From Pseudomonadota bacterium (GTDB lineage: Bacteria > Pseudomonadota > Alphaproteobacteria > Rhizobiales > Hyphomicrobiaceae): a stretch of 64,000 nt of DNA. The notes below the pieces were generated by a model. That model had not been told where the DNA came from. It was given only the letters and a program-made list of their open reading frames with translations, and made no database searches. This document shows positions 1 through 9,351 of the stretch, in pieces (position 1 is the stretch's first letter; the number at the start of each line of letters is the position of its first letter). The translations under genes were made by a program, and so were the position numbers. The stretch spans positions 124,001 to 188,000 of the forward strand of contig JAFECG010000022.1 in NCBI GenBank assembly GCA_018242215.1, given 5' to 3'.

Positions 1-64
1 TGCGGCGGAGTTTCGAATAGCGGTTCCGTCGCACGAATTCGCTCATCTGAGGCATACCGCGCCC

Positions 65-2053
65 ATGCGCTTCAGTCCGAACTTTCTGGATGAAATCCGC
101 TCCCGGCTGTCCGTCAGCCAGGTGGTCGGGCGTAAGGTCGCACTGAAGAAGGCCGGACGCGAATACCGGGGGCTTTCGCCATTCAAGGCAGAGAAGAGTC
201 CGTCATTCTTCGTCAACGACCAGAAGGGCTTCTACCACTGCTTCGCATCGGGTGAGCACGGCGACATCTTCACGTTTCTGATGAAGACGGAAGGTCTGGA
301 CTTCCCGGAAGCGGTGGAGCGCCTGGCTGCCGAGGCGGGCGTTCCGATGCCGAAACAGCCCGAGCGCAATGTGGAGCAGGAGGACGAGCGCGAGCGGCTC
401 TATCGCCTGCTGGAAGCGTCGGCGGCCTTCTTCGAAAACAGCCTGCGGGGAGGTCTGGGCCTCGAAGCCCGTCGCTACCTCGAAGGGCGAGGCCTTGCGG
501 CGGAGACCATAGCGAGCTTCCGGCTCGGCTTCGCTCCGAACTCGCGAAGCGCGCTCTCGGCGCATTTGAAGTCGAAAGGTTTCTCGCCCGCGGACATGGC
601 GACGGCCGGAATGCTGATTGCCGGCGATGATATTCCAGAGCCCTACGATCGTTTTCGCAACCGGGTCATGTTTCCGATCCTGGATCTCAAAGGACGGGTG
701 ATCGCATTCGGGGGGCGTGCGCTCGATAAAAACGCACCTGCGAAGTACCTGAATTCGCCGGAAACGCCCCTCTTCCACAAGGGGCATATTCTTTTCAACG
801 CTGCCCGCGCTCGCACAGCGAGCCACGACAGGAACCGCGTTGTCGTCGTGGAAGGGTACATGGATGTGGTGGCGCTAGCGGAAGCGGGCTTTCCGGAAGC
901 CGTTGCTCCTCTTGGAACGGCATTCACCGAAGACCAGTTGATGCTTCTGTGGCGCTTTGCACCGGAACCGGTCCTCTGCTTCGACGGCGACGCCGCCGGG
1001 CAGAAGGCCGCCGATCGGGCGGTTGAGGTGGCGCTGCCGTGGGTCAAGCCAGGCTTCAGCGTGAGTTTCGCGTTCCTGCCGAATGGTCTCGATCCGGATG
1101 ATCTTGTAAGGCAGCAGGGCGCGTCGGCCATGTCGGACATCCTCGCCAAGACCCGGCCCTTGATCGATGTCCTGTGGGCGCGGGAAGTAAAAGCACAGCC
1201 GGCGGACACGCCGGAGCAGCGCGCCGCGTTGGAGGCGCGCCTCAAGGCCCTCGCGTCGACGATCCAGGACCCGACAGTTCGGGCTTATTACGGTCGCGAA
1301 CTGCGCGACAGGTTGTATCAACTTGGAAGGGAGCGCTCGTCGGCGCGCTTCGCGTCCCTTTCTGGACGGACAGAAGCGCTAAAAGGCCAAGCCTCGTACG
1401 CCCGGCCCATCGCGCCGCCGGATTGGCGAGGACGGGAGCGGAGCCGACTTTCGGGTGGGGACCGCCGATACCCCGGGCGCAACGGGAGCGTCTCTGCCGT
1501 GCTCCCAATCGCCAGCCCTGAACTCGTTAGCCATTTTCAGAGTATATCACCTCGAGAGGCGCTGATCCTGAAAACGCTTCTTAACCATCCGTGGTTGATT
1601 GATGAGCATTGCGAAGCCATTGCGGAGATCGAGTTTGCTGCTCCGTCGCTCTCCGCCCTTCGCGATGAGGTTTTAGCTGTCCACGCGCGCCAGAATTCAC
1701 TTGACAGCGTAACTTTACGTACCCAATTGAGCAAATCGGGGGTTGCAAAGGTGGTGGACCTCGTCGCGCAAACGATTACGCACGCCAGCGACCGTTTTGC
1801 CGAGCCAGATGCTTCCGCCACCGATGTCGAAGCCGCCTGGGACCATATTCTTGCACTGCATCAGCGACAGGCCGCCCTCGGCCGTGCGCTGAAGGCGGCT
1901 GAGGAGGCTTGGTATCGGGATTGCACAGAAGAGGCCGAGATTCGCCTTCTCGACATCAAACGCCAAATCGCCCGCGACTCGGCGATGGAGCAGATGGACG
2001 ACGTGTTCGACCAACCCGACGAAGACGCATCAGAAGTTAAGCGCGCCGGATAG
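65..2053 (+). CDS. dnaG: DNA primase DnaG
   Basis: Makes RNA primers at the replication fork. The protein has 662 residues, a usual length. The N-terminal CHC2 zinc-binding region (about 36-75) is recognisable, but of the four metal ligand positions only C59 remains: the others read S38, K41 and S62. The TOPRIM core is intact, with VEGYMD (E263) and the DGD metal site (D307-D309). A poorly conserved DnaB-interaction region forms the C-terminus. A TGAGG stands 12 bases before the ATG. rpoD follows on the same strand, the common dnaG-rpoD macromolecular-synthesis order. Identity is certain; loss of zinc binding is inferred from the missing ligands. Confidence 0.97.
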   Translation: MRFSPNFLDEIRSRLSVSQVVGRKVALKKAGREYRGLSPFKAEKSPSFFVNDQKGFYHCFASGEHGDIFTFLMKTEGLDFPEAVERLAAEAGVPMPKQPERNVEQEDERERLYRLLEASAAFFENSLRGGLGLEARRYLEGRGLAAETIASFRLGFAPNSRSALSAHLKSKGFSPADMATAGMLIAGDDIPEPYDRFRNRVMFPILDLKGRVIAFGGRALDKNAPAKYLNSPETPLFHKGHILFNAARARTASHDRNRVVVVEGYMDVVALAEAGFPEAVAPLGTAFTEDQLMLLWRFAPEPVLCFDGDAAGQKAADRAVEVALPWVKPGFSVSFAFLPNGLDPDDLVRQQGASAMSDILAKTRPLIDVLWAREVKAQPADTPEQRAALEARLKALASTIQDPTVRAYYGRELRDRLYQLGRERSSARFASLSGRTEALKGQASYARPIAPPDWRGRERSRLSGGDRRYPGRNGSVSAVLPIASPELVSHFQSISPREALILKTLLNHPWLIDEHCEAIAEIEFAAPSLSALRDEVLAVHARQNSLDSVTLRTQLSKSGVAKVVDLVAQTITHASDRFAEPDASATDVEAAWDHILALHQRQAALGRALKAAEEAWYRDCTEEAEIRLLDIKRQIARDSAMEQMDDVFDQPDEDASEVKRAG

Positions 2054-2164
2054 GCGCGTGTTTCGCATTGCGGTTTCCACTGGCTGCGTCTGGCAGCAGT
2101 TCGGAACCTAAACGTCATTAATCCGGCTTCCGTGCGGGACCGGCGGAAACGACAAGGAACCAAA

Positions 2165-4141
2165 ATGGCACGCGCCCAACAGGCAGTCCAGAAGACCGAA
2201 GACAAAGAGCAGGCCGCCGACGCACCCGAGCGCGACAGCCCCCTCCTCGATCTTTCCGATCAAGCGGTCAAGCGCCTCCTCAAATCGGCGAAGGCGAAGG
2301 GATACGTCACGCTCGACCAGTTGAACTCGGTGCTGCCATCCGAGGAAGTGTCCTCCGATCAGATCGAAGACCTCTACGCCACCCTCTCGGACATGGGCAT
2401 CACGGTCGTCGAGACCGAGGAAGGCGAAGAGAAGGAAGAAGGCGGCGAGGAACTGGCGGACGAGGAAGAAGGCCGCGCCCTCATCGCGCAGAACAACTCG
2501 CTCGTCAAATCCGAGACCAAGTCGGAGCCGGCCGAGCGTACCGATGATCCCGTCCGCATGTACCTGCGGGAGATGGGGTCCGTCGAGCTTCTGTCGCGCG
2601 AAGGCGAAATCGCGATCGCGAAACGCATCGAAGCGGGACGCGAAGCGATGATCGCGGGCCTCTGCGAAAGCCCCCTCACCTTCCAGGCGATCATCATCTG
2701 GCGCGACGAGCTCAACGACGGGAAGATTTTGCTTCGCGACATCATCGATCTGGAAGCAACCTACGAAGGGCCCGAGGCCAAAGAAGTCCCCGCGATGACG
2801 GGCGAAGGCGAAGCGCCGGAAGCCGATTCCGAAACACCGGCCGGTGAAAGCGAAGACGAAGACGAATTCGAGAATGCGATGTCGCTCGCCGCGATGGAAG
2901 CGGAGCTGAAGCCGAAGGTTCTCGAGACCTTCGACAAGATCGCAGGGACCTACAAGAAGCTCCGCAAGCAGCAGGACAAGAAACTCGAGCAGCAGCTCGC
3001 AGGTGAACAGGGCTCGCGCCAGCAGCAGAAGGCTTACGAGAAGCTCCGCGACGAGATCATCGTCGACGTCAAATCGCTATCGCTCAACAACAACCGCATC
3101 GAGAGCCTCGTCGAGCAGCTTTATGCGATCAACAAGCGCCTGATCGGTCTCGAAGGCCGCCTGATGCGCCTCGCCGACAGCTACGGTGTTCCGCGCCAGC
3201 ACTTCATCGACGAATATTATGGCAACGAACTCGATCAGACGTGGCTCGATCGCGTTGCGAACAACGGCAAGAAGTGGACCCAGTTCGTCAAGTCCGAGCG
3301 CACGCAGGTCGAGGATATCCGCGCGGAAATTCACCAGCTCGCGACGGAAACCGGCCTGGAAATTCCCGAGTACCGGCGCATCGTCAAGGCGGTGCAGAAA
3401 GGTGAGCGTGAGGCCCGTCAGGCCAAGAAGGAAATGGTCGAAGCCAACCTTCGCCTCGTGATCTCGATCGCAAAGAAATATACGAACCGCGGCCTGCAGT
3501 TCCTCGATCTCATCCAGGAAGGCAACATCGGTCTGATGAAGGCCGTCGACAAGTTCGAGTACCGGCGCGGCTATAAGTTCTCGACCTACGCGACGTGGTG
3601 GATCCGGCAGGCCATCACGCGCTCGATCGCGGACCAGGCGCGCACGATCCGTATTCCGGTGCACATGATCGAGACGATCAACAAGATCGTCCGTACGTCG
3701 CGCCAGATGCTGCACGAAATCGGCCGCGAGCCCACGCCGGAAGAGCTTGCTGAAAAGCTCGCGATGCCGCTCGAGAAGGTGCGGAAGGTTCTGAAGATCG
3801 CAAAGGAGCCGATCTCGCTCGAAACGCCGATCGGCGATGAAGAAGATTCACATCTCGGCGACTTCATCGAAGACCGCAATGCCGTGCTGCCGATCGAAGC
3901 CGCGATCCAGTCGAACCTTCGCGATACGACAACGCGCGTTCTGGCCTCTCTCACACCACGCGAAGAGCGCGTTTTGCGGATGCGCTTTGGCATCGGCATG
4001 AACACGGACCACACGCTGGAAGAAGTCGGCCAGCAGTTCTCGGTGACGCGCGAACGTATTCGTCAGATCGAGGCGAAGGCGCTCCGCAAGCTGAAGCATC
4101 CGAGCCGGTCGCGGAAGCTGCGGAGCTTCTTGGATAACTGA
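2165..4141 (+). CDS. rpoD: RNA polymerase primary sigma factor (sigma-70)
   Basis: Housekeeping sigma factor directing RNA polymerase to -35/-10 promoters. I start it at ATG 2165 because AAGGA lies 6 bases upstream and the protein then begins MARAQQ; an in-frame GTG lies 33 bases earlier. It has 658 residues. Region 1.1 is about residues 30-85, an acidic linker follows, region 1.2 contains [11 protein letters not shown], and the long non-conserved region is about 215-380. Regions 2.1-2.4 are very conserved, with [12 protein letters not shown] for -10 recognition. Region 4.2 carries [17 protein letters not shown] for -35 binding. Downstream of dnaG, with a strong terminator just after the stop. 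Confidence 0.98.
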   Translation: MARAQQAVQKTEDKEQAADAPERDSPLLDLSDQAVKRLLKSAKAKGYVTLDQLNSVLPSEEVSSDQIEDLYATLSDMGITVVETEEGEEKEEGGEELADEEEGRALIAQNNSLVKSETKSEPAERTDDPVRMYLREMGSVELLSREGEIAIAKRIEAGREAMIAGLCESPLTFQAIIIWRDELNDGKILLRDIIDLEATYEGPEAKEVPAMTGEGEAPEADSETPAGESEDEDEFENAMSLAAMEAELKPKVLETFDKIAGTYKKLRKQQDKKLEQQLAGEQGSRQQQKAYEKLRDEIIVDVKSLSLNNNRIESLVEQLYAINKRLIGLEGRLMRLADSYGVPRQHFIDEYYGNELDQTWLDRVANNGKKWTQFVKSERTQVEDIRAEIHQLATETGLEIPEYRRIVKAVQKGEREARQAKKEMVEANLRLVISIAKKYTNRGLQFLDLIQEGNIGLMKAVDKFEYRRGYKFSTYATWWIRQAITRSIADQARTIRIPVHMIETINKIVRTSRQMLHEIGREPTPEELAEKLAMPLEKVRKVLKIAKEPISLETPIGDEEDSHLGDFIEDRNAVLPIEAAIQSNLRDTTTRVLASLTPREERVLRMRFGIGMNTDHTLEEVGQQFSVTRERIRQIEAKALRKLKHPSRSRKLRSFLDN

Positions 4142-4147
4142 TCAGAC

Positions 4148-4178
4148 AAAAGGGCCGCGAAAAGCGGCCCTTTTCTTT
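4148..4178 (+). terminator. Rho-independent terminator of rpoD
   Basis: Seven GC pairs, GGGCCGC (4152-4158) with GCGGCCC (4164-4170), around a GAAAA loop, flanked by AAAA and TTTTCTTT. It starts 7 bases after the rpoD stop. Confidence 0.92.
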
Positions 4179-4436
4179 ATGTGCTCCCGAATGGCGCGAA
4201 AGTCAGCTGGGCAAATAAAGTTCATCTCTCGTCGGCAGACGAATCCAAGGACGACACAAGTTCTTCGAAATTGAACCGTGTTCGCGGTCGCGAAAATCCA
4301 GTTCTTGGCAGTTCTTCAAGACGCCTTCATTGTTACCCACATTCAAACGATCGGGAATTTGGCTGCGGCGAGGCCCCTGAGCCTCAGCTTTCCCGGCGCG
4401 GAAGATGCGGCAGCCCCATAAGAATGGAGGAACGCC

Positions 4437-4925
4437 ATGACGCAAGCCAAGGAGAAACCCGGCGGCATCCGACGTGAAGACCTGCAGGCCATCACCCCTC
4501 ATCTCGTGTGCGCGGGCGCTGCAGACGCCATCGACTTCTATAAAAAAGCGTTCGGCGCCGAAGAAATCATGCGGCTCGCCGGCGCCAACGGTAAGCTGAT
4601 GCACGCCGCGATCAAGATCGGCAATGCGCAAGTGATGCTGGTCGATGAAGCGCCTGAATGGGGCGCGCTGTCTCCGATCGCGCTGGGCGGCAGTCCGGTG
4701 ACGATTCATCTCTACGTTGCTGACGTCGATGCCTTCGTCGCACGCGCCGTGAAGGCGGGCGCTCTGCTTCGCATGCCGGTCGAAGACATGTTTTGGGGCG
4801 ACCGTTACGGCATCGTCGAGGATCCGTTCGGCCACAAGTGGTCAGTCGCGACCCATCAGCGGGACATGAGCGGGCGTGAGATCGAAGAGGCGATGAAGAA
4901 GTTCATGCCTTCCTGCGACGCCTGA
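4437..4925 (+). CDS. VOC (glyoxalase/bleomycin-resistance fold) family protein, PhnB-like
   Basis: 162 residues of the vicinal-oxygen-chelate superfamily. The PhnB-type opening HLVCAGAADAIDFYKKAFGAEE (first beta strand and helix) is at about 22-43, and the closing segment GDRYGIVEDPFGHKWSVATH is at about 121-140. Members are small cytoplasmic dimers; many bind a metal and a small ligand, others have no known activity, so no substrate is proposed. A GGAGG lies shortly before the ATG. It stands alone: upstream 4181-4436 shows no coding signal, and the next gene is convergent. Confidence 0.85.
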   Translation: MTQAKEKPGGIRREDLQAITPHLVCAGAADAIDFYKKAFGAEEIMRLAGANGKLMHAAIKIGNAQVMLVDEAPEWGALSPIALGGSPVTIHLYVADVDAFVARAVKAGALLRMPVEDMFWGDRYGIVEDPFGHKWSVATHQRDMSGREIEEAMKKFMPSCDA

Positions 4926-4977
4926 TCGATCTCGCGAACCGTATTGCGACGGCGATCCCTTTCGGCCTTCGAGGCGG

Positions 4978-5436
4978 CTAATCGATGCCGATGATCTCCG
5001 CCTCGCCCGCTCCAGCCGTCACGGTGTCGCCGACGCTTTTCTCCATCAGTGCTTGGGCGAGCGGCGAGACGTACGAGATCCGACCCTTCGAAGGGTCGGA
5101 TTCGTCTTCGCCGACGATGCGGAATTTCTGGACGCGGCCGTCGTCGCGTTCGAGCGTGACAGTCGAGCCGAACACGACGGTCGACGTATCCGCCGGCGCG
5201 TTCTGCAGCTCGGCGGTCGCCAGCCGCTGGTTCCAGTAGCGGAGATCTCGCGAGGTCCGCTGGATGGCGTCGCGGTCGCTCGCGCGTTGACCCTCAGCCA
5301 ACTCGTCCTGGAGCCGTTCGACTTCCGCCTGGATCAAGGCTAAGCCCTCAGGCGTTACGAGGTTGCGGTGCTCCGAGATCAGCTTTTCGGGAAGCTCCTC
5401 GACGCCATCTGTTTCTTTGACGAATGCTCTGCTCAT
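4978..5436 (-). CDS. GreA/GreB family transcription elongation factor
   Basis: 152 residues. The N-terminal coiled coil (about 30-75, rich in E, R and Q, with VERLQDELAEGQR) would enter the RNA polymerase secondary channel; the FKBP-like C-terminal domain is about 80-150, with ISYVSPLAQALMEKSVGD typical of Gre proteins. These factors rescue backtracked polymerase by stimulating RNA cleavage. The chosen start gives MSRAFVKETDGVEELPEK, a leader seen in the rhizobial GreA/B paralogue. The frame stays open upstream but has no Gre homology. Divergent from the yjbQ-like gene 37 bases away, so they share a promoter region. Closer to GreB than GreA in the N-terminus; not named further. Confidence 0.88.
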   Translation of the reverse strand: MSRAFVKETDGVEELPEKLISEHRNLVTPEGLALIQAEVERLQDELAEGQRASDRDAIQRTSRDLRYWNQRLATAELQNAPADTSTVVFGSTVTLERDDGRVQKFRIVGEDESDPSKGRISYVSPLAQALMEKSVGDTVTAGAGEAEIIGID

Positions 5437-5473
5437 CGAACCAATATAAGTATTTTCGGAGGCCAGTGCCAGA

Positions 5474-5896
5474 ATGCGGCAGCAGCAGGAAACGTTGACC
5501 ATCGAGACCCATGGACAAAGCCTTGTGGAATTCACGGCTGACGTCGTCCGCATCGTTCAAGCCTCCGGCATCCAGACAGGACTGGGGCATGTCTTCTGCC
5601 GCCATACGTCGGCGTCGCTGCTGATCCAGGAAAACGCCGATCCCGATGTGCAGCGAGATCTGCTTGCCTTTTTCAGGCGCCTTGTTCCGGATGGCGATCC
5701 GCTTTTCATTCATCGCGCGGAAGGTCCGGACGACATGGCGGCCCACGTCAAGGCGGCGCTGACGCAGACGACGCTGACGATCCCAATCTCGAATGGGCGC
5801 ATGATGCTTGGTACCTGGCAGGGCATTTACCTTTTCGAGCACCGCACGCGGCCGCATACCCGCCAGGTCGTCGTGCATATTGCCGGCGCCGATTAA
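5474..5896 (+). CDS. YjbQ family protein (UPF0047, secondary thiamine-phosphate synthase-like)
   Basis: 140 residues, the usual length of YjbQ/UPF0047. It shows the family core GHVFCRHTSASLLIQENAD (about 36-54), then DVQRDLLAFFRRLVPDG, and the end segment LGTWQGIYLFEHR. Some members show weak thiamine-phosphate synthase activity, but the physiological role is not settled. Starts at ATG 5474; divergent from the Gre factor on the other strand. A compact single-domain cytoplasmic protein with no signal or membrane segment. Confidence 0.88.
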   Translation: MRQQQETLTIETHGQSLVEFTADVVRIVQASGIQTGLGHVFCRHTSASLLIQENADPDVQRDLLAFFRRLVPDGDPLFIHRAEGPDDMAAHVKAALTQTTLTIPISNGRMMLGTWQGIYLFEHRTRPHTRQVVVHIAGAD

Positions 5897-5979
5897 CCGC
5901 TCTCTTTGGCATCGCGCTGAAACACGCCTAGCTTATTCCGGTGCACTGTCTCCTCCCGTCCCTCATAGGAGTGCTCCCC

Positions 5980-6555
5980 ATGCGCCTACCGCTTCTCCCT
6001 CTCGACTCGATGACGCCCGAGCAGAAAGCTCTCTACGACGACATGAAGAAGGGCATCGAGAACAACTTCAAAGGCTTCACCGCGATCAATGAAAAAGGTC
6101 AGCTGATCGGCCCCTGGAACCCGTGGCTGCGCTTTGCGAAGTTCGGCGGCCCGGTGTGGGACTACACGAAGGCGATGTCGACCTCACCGAAGCTGCCGCG
6201 GCCGATACGCGAGATCGCCATTCTCGTCACGGGCACGAAATTCCACGCCGCTTACTAACTTTACGCACACATCATCGTCGCGGAAATGCGCGGGCTATCG
6301 GATGCCAAGATCACGACCATCATCTCCGGGCACCGGCCGAGCGACCTCTCGGACGAAGAAGCAATCGCCTACGATCTTGCGTCGAGCCTCGTGACGGGCA
6401 GCACGCTCCCGGCACTGACGTACAAGCGCGCGGTCGGCGCGTTCGGCGAGGACGGTACGGCGGAATTCATCTATCTCATCGGCCTCTACTGCGCAGTCTC
6501 GGTCATCCTCAATGGCTTCGATGTGCCGCTTCCCGATGACGGAACGGCCGAGTAA
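5980..6555 (+). pseudogene. Carboxymuconolactone decarboxylase (AhpD-like) family gene broken by an in-frame TAA
   Basis: An AGGAG 8 bases before ATG 5980 starts a frame that runs MRLPLLPLDSMTPEQKAL and on to FHAAY, then meets TAA at 6256-6258. The same frame continues at once with LYAHIIVAEMRGLSDAK and stays open to 6555, giving 191 codons with one stop. Relatives read AAYELYAHI here, so a single GAA-to-TAA change explains the break. The second half would have to restart at ATG 6286 and could not fold alone. Members are small alpha-helical proteins, decarboxylases or AhpD-type thiol proteins; the CxxC/CxxH pair of AhpD is absent here. Either a real nonsense mutation or a base-call error. Confidence 0.8.
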
Positions 6556-6562
6556 TCGTCGA

Positions 6563-7183
6563 TCAATCCAGGCGGTAATTGAAGCTTACCGAGACGCGTT
6601 CGGCTTTGGCGTGATTGACGGGTACTTCATGCCGAAGCCAGCTTTCCCAGAGCAGGAGCGTTCCGGGAGACGGCGCAATGGAGACGAACGTCCTGTTCTT
6701 CTCTTTCGCGGAAGCCTTTCGCGGCGGCGCTGCCATCAGCATCGGCAGGCGAGGGTCCTCGTATTTGATCGCGCTCGCATCTTTCGGAACCGAAAGATAG
6801 AGCGTGCCGCTGATGACGGAATGCGGGTGAATGTGCGCGCCGTGATGGCCGCCGGGCTTCAGCACGTTGATCCAGAGGCTGTCGAGCGCAAACCGACGCC
6901 CCGCCATGTCGAACTCAAGCATTCGCCCGAATGCTGTCGCGTGACGATCGAGAACTGCGGCAAGATCGCCGAACACCGGATGACGGTCGGGCAGATCGTT
7001 GAGCGACGCATAGGATGTATATCCAGGGTAATCGTTCGCTTTAGACCACGCCTGCCCTGCCCGATCCGCGGCGGCGACTTCGCGAGCGGCGGCGAGAAGC
7101 TCAGACAAAAGCTGAGACGTCGCCCCCTGCCGGAGTTCCTCTCGGTAAATCTGGGTGACGAAAAGCTCTTGAATTCGCGCCAT
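6563..7183 (-). CDS. Putative 2-oxoglutarate/Fe(II) oxygenase, TIGR02466-like family
   Basis: 206 residues. The double-stranded beta-helix signature is clear: a GAHIHPHS iron motif of HxH type followed by SGTLYLSVP, then a late LRHEVPVN supplying the third ligand and an RVSVSFNYRLD ending with the likely 2-oxoglutarate-binding Arg. The family resembles prolyl-hydroxylase-type enzymes and its substrates are unknown. I start at MARIQELF (7183); the open frame continues upstream to 7327 without similarity. It converges on the broken decarboxylase-like gene, 7 bases apart, and is divergent from the NTF2-like gene. Confidence 0.78.
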   Translation of the reverse strand: MARIQELFVTQIYREELRQGATSQLLSELLAAAREVAAADRAGQAWSKANDYPGYTSYASLNDLPDRHPVFGDLAAVLDRHATAFGRMLEFDMAGRRFALDSLWINVLKPGGHHGAHIHPHSVISGTLYLSVPKDASAIKYEDPRLPMLMAAPPRKASAKEKNRTFVSIAPSPGTLLLWESWLRHEVPVNHAKAERVSVSFNYRLD

Positions 7184-7313
7184 GTGCCATACCCCGTGGG
7201 CGGTAGGTGAAATGTCGCGTTTACCGCAGCATCCTCGCACATGGAAGGCTCCGACCCGACCTGCTAAAGACCCCGGCAGATCCAATTGAGAGAGCCTACC
7301 GGAGAGAACCCGA

Positions 7314-7748
7314 ATGTCCGACACCACACCAGAATCGCAAGCCCGGGCCGCGACGGCCGCCCTGATCCGCGATTATTACGCCGCCTTCAACCAGGGCAAT
7401 ACCGACGCCATGCTCGATTTTCTGACCGAGGACGTGATTCACGACGTCAATCAAGGTGAACGCCGTCACGGCAAGGAGAAGTTTCGGGCCTTCAACGCGC
7501 GCATGACGCATAACTACAAGGAAGAGTTGAAGGACATCGTCGTGATGGTGTCGAAGGACGCAACGCGCGCTTCGGCCGAATTCAACGTGCACGGCATTTA
7601 CAAGAACACGGAAGAAGGCCTGCCGGATGCAGTCGGACAGAAATACGTGCTGCCCGCCGGAACGTTCTTCGCCATCCGCGACGGGAAGATTGCGCGCGTT
7701 ACGACGTACTACAATCTGACCGACTGGATCGCTCAGGTTGCCGGCTGA
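7314..7748 (+). CDS. NTF2-like (SnoaL/ketosteroid isomerase-type) protein
   Basis: 144 residues. The start ALIRDYYAAFNQGNTDAMLDFL and the end FFAIRDGKIARVTTYYN are typical of the NTF2-like cone fold. The family includes isomerases, dehydratases and non-catalytic binding proteins, so only the fold is called. A GGAGAGAA precedes ATG 7314. It opens a three-gene run: the acetyltransferase starts 14 bases after its stop and the nitrilase-family gene follows, suggesting one pathway acting on a small amide or amine. That link is inference from spacing. Confidence 0.82.
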   Translation: MSDTTPESQARAATAALIRDYYAAFNQGNTDAMLDFLTEDVIHDVNQGERRHGKEKFRAFNARMTHNYKEELKDIVVMVSKDATRASAEFNVHGIYKNTEEGLPDAVGQKYVLPAGTFFAIRDGKIARVTTYYNLTDWIAQVAG

Positions 7749-7762
7749 AGGATAGATCAACC

Positions 7763-8371
7763 ATGGCAGCGGACGAGAAGAAGAAGCTCGAGGTCAAGTC
7801 GGTCACGGGACCGGATATCCTGAAGATCCTTCCCGACCTCGGGCGGCTTCGGATCGTCGTGTTCCGCGACTGGCCCTATCTCTACGATGGCACGCTCGAA
7901 TACGAAGAGAAGTATCTCGAGAAGTTCGCGAAGGCCAAAGGTGCCGTCGTCATTTGCGCCTACGACGGTTCGCAGATGGTCGGAGCGTCAACCGGCGCGC
8001 CGATGGTCGAGCACGCGGATGAATTCGGCGAGCCATTCAAAAAAGCGGGCTACGACATCTCGAAGATCTTCTACTGCGGCGAGAGCGTGCTGCTGAAAAG
8101 CCATCGCGGCCATGGTCTCGGACACGCGTTTTTCGATGGGCGCGAAGAGCAGGCGCGAAAGCTCGGCGGCTTCGCGCATTCTTCGTTCTGCCGCGTCGTT
8201 CGGCCCGACGATCATCCGTTGAAACCCAAGGATTACGCCCCACTTGATCCCTTCTGGAGAAAGCGCGGATACGCGCCGGTCGACGGCATCGTCGCGACCT
8301 ACGATTGGAAAGATATCGACCAGCCCGGCGAAACCAGCCACAAAATGCAGTTCTGGATGAAGACCCTATGA
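7763..8371 (+). CDS. GNAT-family N-acetyltransferase
   Basis: 202 residues with a GNAT core: ICAYDGSQMVGASTGAPM (beta4/5), then ESVLLKSHRGHGLGHAFFDGREEQARKLG, where RGHGLG is the acetyl-CoA pyrophosphate loop, and a C-terminal PLDPFWRKRGYAPVDG. The acceptor is unknown. An AAGGA overlaps the end of the previous gene, which it follows by 14 bases, so it is likely cotranscribed. A hairpin (8376-8414) separates it from the next gene. Confidence 0.82.
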   Translation: MAADEKKKLEVKSVTGPDILKILPDLGRLRIVVFRDWPYLYDGTLEYEEKYLEKFAKAKGAVVICAYDGSQMVGASTGAPMVEHADEFGEPFKKAGYDISKIFYCGESVLLKSHRGHGLGHAFFDGREEQARKLGGFAHSSFCRVVRPDDHPLKPKDYAPLDPFWRKRGYAPVDGIVATYDWKDIDQPGETSHKMQFWMKTL

Positions 8372-8375
8372 GTTT

Positions 8376-8414
8376 GCGCCTTCCGTCTCGCCTTCACAGC
8401 AAGCCGGAAGGCGC
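8376..8414 (+). repeat. Intergenic hairpin between operon members
   Basis: Perfect 10-base arms GCGCCTTCCG (8376-8385) and CGGAAGGCGC (8405-8414) around a 19-base loop, with no T-run. It fills the gap between the acetyltransferase and the hydrolase, and shares the CTTCCG/CGGAAG core with the palindromes at 9352-9450. It may set RNA processing or stability within the operon. Confidence 0.6.
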
Positions 8415-8429
8415 GGACATGAGGACCCG

Positions 8430-9338
8430 ATGACCGCAAAGAAATCTCTCAAAGTTGCGAGTTCTCAATATCCTATCGGCCAGCCGAAGACGCTTGCCGA
8501 GTGGGAGGAGAAGATTGCGCTCTGGGTGAAGAACGGCGCCGCGACAGGTGCGGATCTTCTGGTCTTCCCGGAATATGCTGCGATCGAGCAGGCTGCCTGC
8601 TTCGGGCCGGAGGTCTATGACGATCTGCAGGCCACGCTTGCCAAGATTTCTGACATCAAGGATGCGCGCGTCCAGCTTCATGTCGATTTGGCCAAGAAGT
8701 ACAAGGTGCACATTCTCGTCGGCTCGGGGCCGTCGCGGAAAGCCGACGGGCGTTTCGTCAATGCGGCGCAGCTCGTCACGCCGAAGGGCGCAGTCGGCGA
8801 GCAGGAAAAGCTTATCATGACGCCGTTCGAGCGGACCTGGGGCGTCACGGCGGGCGGCCCTGTGCGCGTCTTCAAGACGTCAATCGGGACCTTCGGAATC
8901 GCGATCTGCTACGATAGCGAGTTCCCGCTCGTTGCGCGCGCGATGGCGGAGGCCGGCGCTGAGGTGCTGCTCGTGCCGTCGTGTACGGAGCGCGTTTCGG
9001 GGTATCATCGCGTCCGCACCGGCTCGATGGCGCGCGCTTTGGAAAACACCATCGCATCGGTTCAGAGCCCGACAGTCGGCGATGCGCCTTGGTCTCCGGC
9101 CGTCGACTTCAATGCGGGTGCGGCCGGAATTTACGTGCCGTCCGAACATGCCGTATCGGATACAGGCGTGCTCGCGGAAGGCACACTCAATAACGCGGAA
9201 TGGGTGACGGCCGAGATCGATCTCGCCCGTCTCGCGCGCGTACGCGAGACCGGCGAAATGCACAACTTTGGCGACTGGTCGGTTCAGCCCGGTGCACCCA
9301 CGCCAAAGGTCGACGTCGAGATCGTCAAGCTCTCGTAG
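8430..9338 (+). CDS. Carbon-nitrogen hydrolase (nitrilase superfamily)
   Basis: 302 residues. The catalytic triad is visible in order: E48 in LVFPEYA, K127 in GEQEKLIM, and C160 in GIAICYDSEFP. The family hydrolyses C-N bonds of amides and related compounds; this branch, with a short N-terminus and RTGSMARALEN near 190, is often called amidohydrolase. No signal peptide. GAGGA lies a few bases before ATG 8430. Third gene of the run from 7314; the acetyltransferase plus amidase pair suggests making or breaking an acylated amine, which is inference. Ends just before a twin palindrome. Confidence 0.9.
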   Translation: MTAKKSLKVASSQYPIGQPKTLAEWEEKIALWVKNGAATGADLLVFPEYAAIEQAACFGPEVYDDLQATLAKISDIKDARVQLHVDLAKKYKVHILVGSGPSRKADGRFVNAAQLVTPKGAVGEQEKLIMTPFERTWGVTAGGPVRVFKTSIGTFGIAICYDSEFPLVARAMAEAGAEVLLVPSCTERVSGYHRVRTGSMARALENTIASVQSPTVGDAPWSPAVDFNAGAAGIYVPSEHAVSDTGVLAEGTLNNAEWVTAEIDLARLARVRETGEMHNFGDWSVQPGAPTPKVDVEIVKLS

Positions 9339-9351
9339 TGCACTCTTTATT

